Shown in pieces: positions 38,501 to 48,545 of a stretch of 64,000 bases of DNA. The notes beneath the pieces were generated by a model. It ran no database searches. It was not told where the DNA came from and worked only from the letters and a program-made list of their open reading frames with translations. Position 1 is the first letter of the stretch. Each line of letters begins with the position of its first letter. The translations under genes and the position numbers were made by a program. This DNA is from Narthecium ossifragum. Its lineage: Eukaryota > Streptophyta > Magnoliopsida > Dioscoreales > Nartheciaceae. The stretch is taken from contig OY986966.1 in NCBI GenBank assembly GCA_963920575.1, forward strand, positions 2,624,130 through 2,688,129, written 5' to 3'.

Positions 38501-41500
38501 GTGTTAAAAATCGTGTGAAAAAGGGGAGCTGTAGTCTTAAGTAGATTTCATGCCAGGCCTTAGCAGCAGAATACTGTATGCTTGAGGAACACAAGCTACG
38601 TGGTTGGATCTTCTGATGGAGAAAAAATATGACCTAAAATATGTTACTAATCGTGGTTGGATCTTCTGATGGAGAAAAAATATGACCTAAAAGACGTTAC
38701 TAATCATCTCTAGAGGTGTTTCAACTTGGGAAGATTCTAGCCAGCACCCCAGTGAGGAAATGCATGTTGCAATTTGGCAATATGAATAGTTTTGTCCTCC
38801 TTTATGAAAAAAGTTTACTTGATGCCAATAGCTTGAACATACAGTGGAAGATAGCTAACGCCTCCAAAGAAAAACATATAAGTAATGCCCTATCCTCATT
38901 AATAGGTTAAAAAAGCAGCTATATAAGTAATAAAAACAAGTAAACTTATCCAAACAAGATCACTGTGGTGAAAAATAACTTAGTAACTCTAAACAAATTT
39001 CAAATCTGGAACACATTAGCATGGGAAAAAAGAGCAGTAAAACCAGTACCATTAACCATAATGATAAATATGGCATGCCAAAATGGTGGAATTTCTCTTG
39101 GAGGAAGCAACGCCAGTGGGTAGACGAGATCATCCTTCCTATACCACCAGTAGACTCCAAAGACATGAATGATAAACACCAATGTAATGCCAACAAGCAC
39201 AGAAATTTTCCTCTCCCCCTGGAAACATTACAAATTGATTATATGGTTGAAGTCAACATATTGATAAAGACAACATTACCATTAGCCAATGCACTTTGAG
39301 GGGGAAAAACCACCCTCCTATAGGGAAAAGTACCACAAATTGTTAACATACACCAACATAACGGAAAAATAAGATTATGTTATTGATTTCACACCTAACC
39401 AAAAACACTAGTTTGCAATAACATGCTTTAAAGACTAATAAGACCAAATTTATTGACATCGGCAAGTTGCTAGAACATGAAAAACCACATTACTAGAAGA
39501 AGCAGTCAAAGGACATGGTTAAACGCAGGGGATGGAGGCAACTGGACAGATTTCCACTTGGCCAGCCCTTGCTACCTAGAGCAAGGCAAATGCGGTTTTC
39601 TTTAACTTGAAGATAGAATACAGAGAAAGAAGGTTTATCCCCATGAGACAAATCAGCTTGCTGGGGTCAATTGAACTAGCAGGTAACATAAGGACATGTG
39701 TGGATTGACTTTGGTAGAAAAGGTCTAGTAGGATGGCTCTGTTGATGGTTAGTTGGAGGCAATGCATATGAATGTCGCCATATGAATTAGTGCAGAGGAA
39801 GGATGTGTAAAATAACACCATGTGACATGAGATAGGTGGAGTTACACTGGATGAAGGTGCCAGCTTGACATATAACAAGCTAGCTAGTCTTAGCAATCTA
39901 ACTTTAGAGCCTGAAACCCTTGTCACTTCGCAAAATGAAATGAAAGAAAATTAAAGGATTACATGTGTGCCATATGAGATAAATATAGATAGAGCTCATA
40001 AGGGAAAAAATGAATCAGACCTTTAATGCGGTTTGTTTTCGCAAAATATCATTTGATTTAAACATGACTGCAGCAATCCAAATTGTGACAAAGAAACCTG
40101 CAAGTCCTTCCACAATGCATCATATTACTATCATGAAACAGTAACAAAGCAAATATCAAACACATTTAATTTCTGTTACCATGATATAAAAGAAACAATA
40201 CTAAGCGTGTATATAGGCACTTACAAAGAGCGAGCTAAAAATAGCTTCTAAATTGGGAAGACATCATATAAAAGCAAGATACCAGACAATAGTGACACAT
40301 AAAATTTCATTCAGCTGATACAAAAACAACAAAAATAAAAAATTATGGTGTTTGATTATACCTATGTAGAATTGATCATACAGATCCTCCCAATAGTATG
40401 TTAAGCATACAGACGTGCTAGGCATAACTCATATGAACTAAAACTAGGGAAAAGGAACAGATGCCCAAATGCAACAAAAAGAATGAGAAAAGAATAGCAC
40501 AATTTGCAAGAACTTTAAAAGAGACCAATAGAACATAGATCTCACAAACAATAAACATGACATAAAGCAGCTATAAGAAGAAGTCAGCAGAAAAAAATAA
40601 GCACATTGTTCCCATCAGAATTGTCCAAAGTCAATTTACAACGGATTTTCAATAAAGAATAAAGTTCTAGAGCCTAGAATGCATACCACAATGGGAATTG
40701 CCCATATAGCACCTGCTAACTGTCAATATTCCATAATATTTATATCTATACACCATTAAAATTTCTTTAAAGCTACCCCCCCCCCCCCCTCCCCCCCCCC
40801 TCTCCCTCCCCCCAACTTCAAAAAGGAAAAAGAACCCACATAGATGTTTTGTTATTTTAGAAAAGCACTCATATTATTAAGTCAAATATCAAAGATGGCT
40901 TTCTGTCCACCATGCACATCATTAGACCCTCTGTTTCTAGGCTTGCTTACATAGCAAATAGCATGAAAATTAAGGAAGAACGAAAAATGACAACAGCAAT
41001 CTATGCAGGCGTATGTCATAATACAAATGATCTCAACCTTCACTTAAAAGGAACTAATGAAGCCCTTTTGGACGATAGGGTTCCTAGGCAGTTACTTCTT
41101 TCCCTTCTTAAACCATTGGATGGTGTGACCAATATTTTAAACAAAGACTACACTTGTTATCGTGGTGAATAAACCCTCAAGATAAAACTAGAATTATTGA
41201 TTCCTATGCCTTTAAGATGATAGTGATGTCATGGATTTGATATCGTGCATGCTGAGTAATGTAGTGCTAGGCTAAAATTTATGTTCCTCTATGTTCACAA
41301 TTCGGATGCCTTGTATACAGACAGCTACAATTAACGAATGACACTTTACGAGTGATATTTCTCTGTTACGCAAATGCCATAACATGTGACTAACTACATT
41401 AATATGAATGAATGAGGATACACCATCAATTGTTCAAAACCAATCTAGAAACAATCAAGAAAATTAGCAGAAATTGTTCAGGTACTTAACAACCATTAAC

Positions 41501-42244
41501 AAAACCATCAAGATGTTTACCAGATAAATCAAATAGGTACAAAGATTTTGCAAAAAGAATTCGACCCTCATCAACAGAGCGATCATTGGTACCTTGCAAA
41601 TGCTGTCGTATGAACACCACCAACAGAAGCAATGAGAAGGGCAGTATCTGCTCAATCCACCTTGCAACCTGCTGTATATCATACCTTTGGTATGATGAAT
41701 CCCTTCCATGTCCACCAGCAGCACTCGCCTCCGCATCCGCACTCTGCCCTCCTCCAGCAGCCGAGGCCGACGACGCCAACGAAGCCGATGAAGAAGACGA
41801 AGCCATCTCTCCCGCCAATCTCTCACTCGCGCCATCACCGCCTTGCCTTTCAGAGGCCACCTGCTCAGCAGGAACACCATTATCACCACCTCCAGCACTC
41901 CCCTCCCTCCCCATTGTGTGCGACGCAGCCGATCCGCCCCTAAGACTCTCCTGATCCCCCGCGCCGATGATCCTTATCGACACCTCCCCACCACCAGCGC
42001 TAGGGACGGCCGTATCCTCCGACCTCCCAGGGACAGCGATCCCGGCACCGATCAAGCTCTCGGACCCCGAATGACTCGATCGCGGCCGCAGGATGCCGCT
42101 GTACTCCAACAAAGCCGTCAAAGGCGCCTGTATGAAATTAGAAGCCGAGAACTGCACCCCGTACCTCCGCGACCCACCACCACCGGCCGCCGCACCTGCC
42201 GACTGGCTCCGATACAGGTCGGAGCTCCCACCGGACGACTCCAT
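35566..42244 (-). CDS. Membrane-bound RING-finger E3 ligase, RNFT1/2-like (8 exons)
   Basis: Exons in transcript order: 42244-41593, 40097-40021, 39218-39050, 37835-37747, 37167-37003, 36834-36757, 35968-35865, 35671-35566; all GT-AG, frames joined, 479 residues. The first 200 residues are Ser/Ala/Gly-rich and acidic with no known domain. Hydrophobic segments follow: [52 protein letters not shown] and a [13 protein letters not shown] segment. The C-terminus has a complete C3HC4 RING: C418, C421, C433, H435, C438, C441, C452, C455, with the CPLC ending and a following W-type contact (W445). Family knowledge: RNFT proteins are endoplasmic reticulum ubiquitin ligases linked to ER stress and ER-associated degradation; the plant members are poorly studied. 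The ATG at 42244 is the first one that gives the family's MESSGG-like start. Confidence 0.88.
37463..37664. mobile_element. MITE in an intron of the RING gene
   Basis: About 200 bp within the intron 37168-37746. The ends are inverted repeats: CTGTTTGGTATGGGGTTAA at the left and TTAACCCCATACCAAACGG at the right. The interior is pyrimidine-rich with repeated CCCCATTCC-like words and no coding capacity. I could not fix the target-site duplication or the superfamily. Confidence 0.75.
38600..38705. repeat. Two-copy 53-bp tandem repeat
   Basis: Units 38600-38652 and 38653-38705, beginning GTGGTTGGATCTTCTGATGG, differ at only three positions near the 3' end (AATATG against AAGACG). Intronic in the RING gene, so a recent local duplication. 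Confidence 0.9.
40776..40813. repeat. Poly-C tract in intron 1 of the RING gene
   Basis: Runs of about 14 and 10 C, then shorter C runs. The gene is on the minus strand, so its pre-mRNA has long G runs here. Confidence 0.9.
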
Positions 42245-42884
42245 CCTCTGCAACAAAAACCCTAATCCTAATCTCAACCAAACCTCCAAAAGAACCCGAT
42301 CGACTCAAAATCCTCTACGAAAACTCCGCAAAAATATCAAAAACTCGCGGAAATCACACCGATTGGGACCGCAAACCCCAACCCCGTAATCGACGTCGAG
42401 ATGGCTTGGCGGACGGGGTGGAGAGGACTATAATACAGCAAATTGATTAGGTTTCCGAGACGAATTGGGGATAGGGGGTGGTTGGAGAAGTGGGAAAAAA
42501 CTAAAAAGAAGGGAAGACTCGAGAAGAGTTCCTCCGTCTCGGATGGGATTGATTCAAGAACAATAGGAGAGGAGTAATGGTGTGCTACTTTCTTCTATGA
42601 GGTGGGGCTGACCCTTTCGCGTTTCTCTCTCTATCTCTTCTCTCTATCTCACTCCAAGGCGGGATAGAGAGAGAGAGAGAGCAATATCTCAATGTAAAGA
42701 AAAGAGAGAGAGCGCGCGCGCGTTCAGACTTATTATTACGAGGGGTTTCTTGTCTTGCCTTGATGATATCTCTTGCACGTGAGGAGCACCTGAGGTTCGG
42801 GCGAGAGATAGAATTGCTCGTGGTCGTGGAGTAACCGAGTGCTATCGCCACGTGGCAGCAGGTGAATTGCGGGGACATATGGGG
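42245..42884. other. 5' flank of the RING gene
   Basis: Presumed leader and promoter. It contains GA-rich microsatellites (about 42665-42715) and a GCGCGCGCG run next to them (about 42712-42721). Open frames here arise from low complexity. I could not place a TATA box. Confidence 0.45.
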
Positions 42885-43619
42885 CCACCCAAAACCCCTC
42901 ACAGGCCCCCCATGAGTCATGACAAAAGCACAAGTCAGCGGCCGCCATCTTAGGGATTCCTAGTAGCATTGGATCTTGAATCGACGGTTGAGATTAAATG
43001 ATGTCATATTTCATCAGAAGAAAAAAAATAATCTTAAATACCTTATTTCACGATATCAATCTTTAGAAATATCAATGAGCTTTTGCTTTACATTCTCTTT
43101 TATGCACCAAGTCATGTGTTAATCCACGATGTGAATGATTAAGATTCGCTTGCAAGATTTAATACACTAGATTTGCTATTGCATGCCTCCGTGAATCCGC
43201 CGGCCGATGCGTTTTAATTAATTAATTGTATCGCAAGCTACAACGCCGACTAAGTCTTGATTCATGACCGTCTACATAATATATAGCATAAAAAAATACA
43301 AAAAGTAAGTGTGAGAGTACTATCATAGAGAAATGCCGTCAATTTGAACATTTCTCTTGATTAATATTGGACAACCAATTGAACATAAACACCATGCCAA
43401 TGTTCCATCGGTTTGTGAATAGAGAAAAGCGCGTCGTCATACGAAACAAGATTGTGACTTTGTGAGGGCTGCTTCTCCTGGAGTCATTGGCGGCCAATGA
43501 GTCTCCCCCCCCCCCCCCTCCCCTCCTGTTGGGGTGTTTCTTGGGTGCATATTAACTAGCTAGGAGGACACGATGAGTCTAATGTTTGTTTTCATAATAC
43601 TTGTAAGCTTATTGTTTAT

Positions 43620-45185
43620 GGTTAAATTATGTATTAGTATCTTGTAGTTTTGGTCAATTTTTTATATGGTCCCTGAACTTCAATTTCGTGACATTGAGTC
43701 CCTCGATTTTATTTTTGGTTCTCATTTGAGCCTCCACCCCAATTTCCGTCCATTAACTAACGGCAAAAGGCCTTCCGTCGCCTCTCCCCCCACCGGCGAC
43801 GACAACCCCAACGCCGCCCTCGTCCACTGCAAGGACGTACCCCAGATTCTTCTTGTTATTGTCACCGGCGCGTGGCGCCATCACGAACACGAAGAGCCAC
43901 CACCGTCGACGATGAACTCCCGGACGTAGGCGAACAGAACCTCCGCCTTGGCTGGAACGAAGAGCTCAATGGCGTGGAACCCCTCATCGTCGAGCCGCGC
44001 CACCACGTTGGCTCCCGCCTCCTCCAGCCCCTTGGCCCGCAGCGCGACGTGGTAGGCCATGTTGGCGCCGGAGCTGCTGCCCACAACGCAGCAACGGGAG
44101 AAGTCCCCGTGGCTCTCCGTGCCACGGGTCTCCAGCCGGATTCTTGGCCTGCTCCAAGACCCATAGGAGAGCCGCCGTCCCGTCGTCGTAGGCTACGGGA
44201 AGGCGGCTCTCCGGCGCGAGGCGGTAGTCGAGGGCGACAACGATGGGCGGGAGCGAGCTCGTCATTTGCTCGTAGGACTGGTGGTAGATAACCGAGTCGG
44301 CACCGAAAAGCACGAATCCGCCGCCGTGGAAGAAGACGACGATGGGAAGCTTGTGGGAAGGGGGAGGGTTGGGGCGGTAGATGCGGAGCCAGGTGGCGTG
44401 GGCGGGGTTGAGGGGTACGTCCTTGCAGTGGATGAGGGCGGCGTTGGGGTTGTCGTCGCCGGTGGGGGGAGAGGCGACGGAAGGGGGTCACGTGCAGCCG
44501 ACGCTGTCACCACCTCACAGCCGACGCTGTCACCACCTTGAAACCCACTAACCCCGGCCCCTCCGATCACCCCCGACGCCGAATCTTCCTTCCTCGACAC
44601 GCAACTCCTCCAGCTACAAGCTCGAAAATCTCCGCGTCGCGGCGGCAGCTGCGAGCTCCGGTGGGTCGGGGACGTCGCTGCTTAATCCATACGAGATGGA
44701 GCTGATCACAAGGCACTCGAGCAGCTGGTCCTCAAACGTACGAGAGCTCTGGCGCCGCCCCGACCCGAGCACCCCGAGCTCGATCGCAGCCAACCCCACC
44801 CCTCCACCCCCTTCCCCCCAATCTCCTCCAGATCTAGCCCCCTACGCTTCCTGACGACGGCCGACGACGCCTCGACGCCGCCCGGGCTCCCTACTCGTTG
44901 AAATCCACCCCGAGTGCTTCTTCCCTCTCAGATCCGGCACTGCCTCTATCGGAATCCTTCGCCCAGAATCCTCCCAACATGGTCACCATCAGCCGTTAGC
45001 TGACGGAAGGGGGTCACGTGCGGCGCACGTGACCCCTTTTGCCGTTAGTTAATGGACGGAAATTGGAGTGGAGGCTCACATGAGAACCAAAAATAAAATC
45101 GAGGGACTCAATGTCACGAAATTGAAGTTCAGAGACCATATAAAAAGTTGACCAAAACTACAGGATACTAATACATAATTTAGCC
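43620..45185. mobile_element. Pack-MULE-like TIR element carrying gene fragments
   Basis: 1,566 bp bounded by long inverted repeats of about 151 bp (43620-43770 and 45035-45185), starting GGYTAAATTATGTATTAGTA, and by a flanking duplication TATTGTTTAT (43610-43619 and 45186-45195, 9-10 bp). In the sister segment (near 61830) the site is empty with one copy of that word. TIR length and target-site size fit Mutator-like elements. There is no transposase. The GC-rich interior holds carboxylesterase fragments (minus strand 43881-44483, and a short inverted piece at 43771-43843) and a second GC-rich stretch at 44600-44900 that stays open in a plus frame and that I do not recognise. Confidence 0.85.
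43881..44483 (-). pseudogene. Captured carboxylesterase (CXE/GID1-like) fragment
   Basis: Minus strand. The N-terminal part has the oxyanion motif HGGGF and the conserved LDYRLAPE string. A one-base frameshift near 44130 follows the NPAGDP segment. The next frame has the nucleophile elbow GSSSGAN. It then jumps directly to C-terminal sequence (DEGFHAIELF, with the catalytic His, and a YVREFIVD end), skipping the roughly 100 residues that would contain the catalytic Asp. The gene fragment was therefore internally deleted and frame-broken during or after capture. It has no start of its own. Confidence 0.85.
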
Positions 45186-45809
45186 TATTGTTTATAGTAC
45201 TAGCAAATGCTTTACGTATTGACGTTCACAACATTTCCGTGTTCGTGCTTGCATCTGTGGCGTACGCTACGCTGCACACCGCTCTTCCACATCATAAATC
45301 CTCCAATGTAATTCATTAATTTGCATGGCTTGCTGCTTTCAAGACTAGTATAGCTTGTGTGATCTTCACACCAGTGCCAACTTGTATGGGTGCTTTTAGT
45401 TTAGAATGAGTGGATCATTAGCTTGATAAATAAAGAATAATTAGGTGGATCCTTGGTCATCACCAAGAGATGGAATTTTTAATTACATCATAAAACAAGG
45501 AATAATTGTTCAATTTAGATCATGATGCTGGAGAAATCAATGCTTGCATTTAGGATTTGAATCTGTATTCCTAGTCATGTCCATTAAATACGTGGTCACA
45601 ACCCCAAAATTCTTCTCATTTGAAACTTCTATGGTCCAAACATCCAGCATGTCCTCATTCAATCTAAGACAACCCATCATCATATTTATAGTTTGCAGGC
45701 CACGACATCCCCTAATTCATTTATTCTTAAACTTTATCTCTTTATATTCATTCCTATACCAAACAGGAGAAGAAAACTATAGCTATAAGGACCGGTCTAG
45801 TGTACAAAA

Positions 45810-47045
45810 CCATCATGGACTGGCCAAGAGGGATACCACCAACCCTCATCACGAATTAAAAAGGAGAAGATGTCAGGCTTATAGTCACACACGCCATTGA
45901 AACAAGAAGAAAGATAACTAATAAATGCATACCCTTTATTTCCTCCGTTTAGCCACGTTTCTCTTCTTATCATGTTCTTCCTTAGCCGAGAATGCCTCCC
46001 ACCACAAAGGCAATTTCTTTGTGGACCCAAAAATAAAGTCTCATAAAAAAAAAAAAAAAATGGAAACCATGAGCATGTGTTATTTCAAATAAATGGGTCG
46101 GGTTTATATAAACATGATGGTTTCGGATGGGTTTATATATAAACATCCCCGCCCTATATGTATAATGAATTTAGCACATTTATTTTGACCCGTCCCATTA
46201 ACTTAGTAATCACCCATTGGGATGCCCCGAACAGGGCACGGGTTGAACGGATTACCCATGTACCCACCCCCATTGCCATCCTAGTTATTCATTTGGTTTG
46301 AGAATTTTGGGAGACAACTGAATAGTAGCCAAATTTTTTCTTACCTTACAATGTTTATTGCAAGAAAAAATGGATAAAAAGTAAAACTTTACTTTCATAA
46401 AAGATTTTTTTAAAATTATCAAGACTTGGAATTGAGATGAGATTTTCCTAAATTTTCTACTTTCGTAGTGAACAATCAAGTAAATAAATGAGAATCACTT
46501 TCTAGAAACTGACTGCTATATTTCTGGCTGCTAGTTGCCTGCATAATTTCTTTTTTCCTACATTAACATAGAGAATAATATGCATTTTTTTTCCCTAGGT
46601 TAGTAGGTGAATTTAAAGAGACATCTCCACATCCAGCTCAGCTTTCAAACCTTTGCTCATTAACAGCAACATGCCGGCAAAATATATGGAAAACATTAAT
46701 AAAGCTTTAGCAGGTCCGCGTCTACATCCAGTCTGCACGTAATTTATTATTACCAGGAACCATCCTTCCTTGCATAGATATTTTTAGTAGGCACACTGAA
46801 ACGTGGTGGTTAGCATAACTTAATAGACTAGTAGTGGATGACATTGACAATTGGGTATTTAAGGAGGCTAAAGGGTCCTCTTTACTCAGGACACCAAATA
46901 CTATAACTTCTTTATAGAACTTTCTAGTAGCTTTCAGAGGCACAATGCACATCTATATAGCAGCAGATGTATAGTTATTACAACAGCGTTTGATATCCAC
47001 AAGCATAAGTTTAAAACAGTACCATAGTGGGCATTTCAGTACCTA
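45810..47045. other. Gene-free spacer
   Basis: AT-rich. 46080-46280 has a GGGTTTATATATAAACATCC-like direct repeat and a GC-rich segment of possible transposon origin whose ends I could not find. No gene supported. Confidence 0.4.
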
Positions 47046-48386
47046 TCAGCCTCTCCAATTGTCTTTTAGCTTCCTTAGTTCCGCTAGAGCCTCAACAGGA
47101 GAATGACAACCCACCTTTGCCTGCAAGAGAATATATCAATATTCTTTATACAAAAGAATGACAATACAAATGGGAAAAAGATAGTGATGCACAATCTTGC
47201 TTTGTACTTTGGGGAATTAAAGGTTCTAAACACAAATCCTGTGCATTTCTGCCTTATTAGTACATAACATTAAATAGCAGCATAAGGAGATAAAAGCTAC
47301 AGGCAGCACCATACAATGGAAAAGGCAAGTTCCTGTGAGACATAACCGTTAGTCGCCAAGACCAATCATAAAGGATAGGGTGCGAGGAAGAAGCGGTGGT
47401 GCAACCGTGCAAGGCATGCTTTGGCGGAAAGGTGGATTGCATTATACAGGCTGATGCTTCCTGGACTGTGCATGCGGCGGCAATTGGTGTTGTCGGGGGC
47501 AGTAGAGATGAGGCGCGATGGGCGGTTGGACGCGTTGTGACGGCTGCCTCTGTGCTAGAAGCTGAAATGCTTGCTGTTTTGGAAGCAGTTAGAGAAGGAC
47601 GACATAGAGGCTTGACAAGATGTGTAGTGGAGACGACTCGCGATGGGTGGTGGAGATTCTTAATGGATGCAGATTATGGCCACCGGAGGTACATCATTGT
47701 GCACGCATGATTTGGTCTGAGGTTTTGGGTTTGGGTAATGTGTTGTTTTTATATGTACCCAGGTCATGTAATGTGCGAGCCGATGTTGTCGCTCGGTCAT
47801 GTAGGGAGTCTGAATCTTGTTTCGATTGGTCTCGAGAGGGTTGCCACGGCCCTCCGATATGGAACTTGATGTAAGTGGAGTTCTTTCACTAATATAGCCA
47901 ATCGGCTCAACTAATTAAAAAAAAAAAAATCATAAAGGATAGGGCTTCAACTAAATAACATTGGCAAAGGTGGGCATTCAAGCGTGAAAAAATGATCTAC
48001 TGTAACCACTAAATGCAGCACTTATGCCGACTATTTAAGGTGCTTTCTATGGAAGACAATGAAAAACACTAATGTCCGACCTTTGTAAATGCTGCTCCGG
48101 CAAATATAGCACCTTAGCCTACTTGCAAGTTAAATAAGGTGGGATAATATAAGGTGGGATAATATAGAGGGCAGCATAACTATACAACAGTAAATGGAAA
48201 GGAAGCAACCTGTATTTTTTCTAAATGAACACGCATGAATGGATTGGTTTCCAACTCCTCCCCGACTGTTGAAGGAATTGTAGGTAGCTTTGCTCCACGC
48301 TGTTCTTGAGCCCATGAGAGCTTATCTGCTATCTTCTTATTTTCTGGTTCAACTGTCAATGCAAATCGTAGGTTCTTTTCTGTATA
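47046..48386 (-). pseudogene. GLX2: Last two exons of a glyoxalase II (hydroxyacylglutathione hydrolase) gene
   Basis: Exon 48386-48210 encodes 59 residues beginning YTEKNLRFALTVEP and including LPTIPSTVGEELETNPFMRV; exon 47120-47046 encodes 24 more ending DNWRG-stop. Both have good splice sites and keep frame. This is the C-terminal helical part of glyoxalase II, which hydrolyses S-D-lactoylglutathione to D-lactate and glutathione. The metallo-beta-lactamase domain (THXHXDH and other metal ligands, about 190 residues) was not found on the minus strand between here and the bZIP gene at 55683. It is called a truncated remnant for that reason. If upstream exons were missed, it would be an intact gene with a LINE-filled intron. 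Confidence 0.65.
47381..47928 (+). mobile_element. 5'-truncated LINE RNase H fragment in the glyoxalase intron
   Basis: Encodes an RVT_3 RNase H domain (first catalytic Asp in QADAS, Glu in LEAEM, last Asp in NVRADVVARS) with one frameshift near 47640, then the tail ATCGGCTCAACTAATT and an A run. The duplication TCATAAAGGATAGGG (15 bp, plus A) flanks it at 47366-47380 and 47930-47944. Antisense to the glyoxalase gene. Confidence 0.9.
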
Positions 48387-48545
48387 CTGGAATATTGCAA
48401 AAAAAAAAAAGTTTTGGTGAGAGATCGCAATGAACATCATCACTAAACAATAACAAAAATCAAGGATCTAGTTACAAAGAAAAAATCACAACTACAAGAA
48501 GCACCAGAACAAAGATAACAAAGAGAGAGAGAGAGAGCTATATAT

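Larger units (their letters stand above)
42885..45809. repeat. Segmental duplication, copy 1
   Basis: Aligns with 60640-64000. Shared blocks include the GGGATTCCTAGTAGCATTGG region (about 42950 and 60695), AAGCGCGTCGTCATACGAAA (43428 and 61668), CGTATTGACGTTCAC (about 45215 and 61857), and almost all of 45330-45809 against 63480-64000. No gene is encoded in the shared part. Copy 1 carries the insertion at 43620-45185. The homology runs on past the window end in copy 2. Confidence 0.9.

Noticed and set aside
39576..39926. 116-codon minus frame in an intron of the RING gene
   Set aside because: It lies between two well-supported exons, has no recognisable domain and a codon pattern like random intron sequence.
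41486..42265. Plus-strand open frames opposite RING gene exon 1
   Set aside because: They are shadows of a GC-rich coding exon on the minus strand; none has family resemblance or splice partners.
45544..45900. 118-codon plus frame
   Set aside because: It lies in the segmental duplication; the second copy (63710-64000) has an insertion and changes that break the frame, so it is not under coding constraint.
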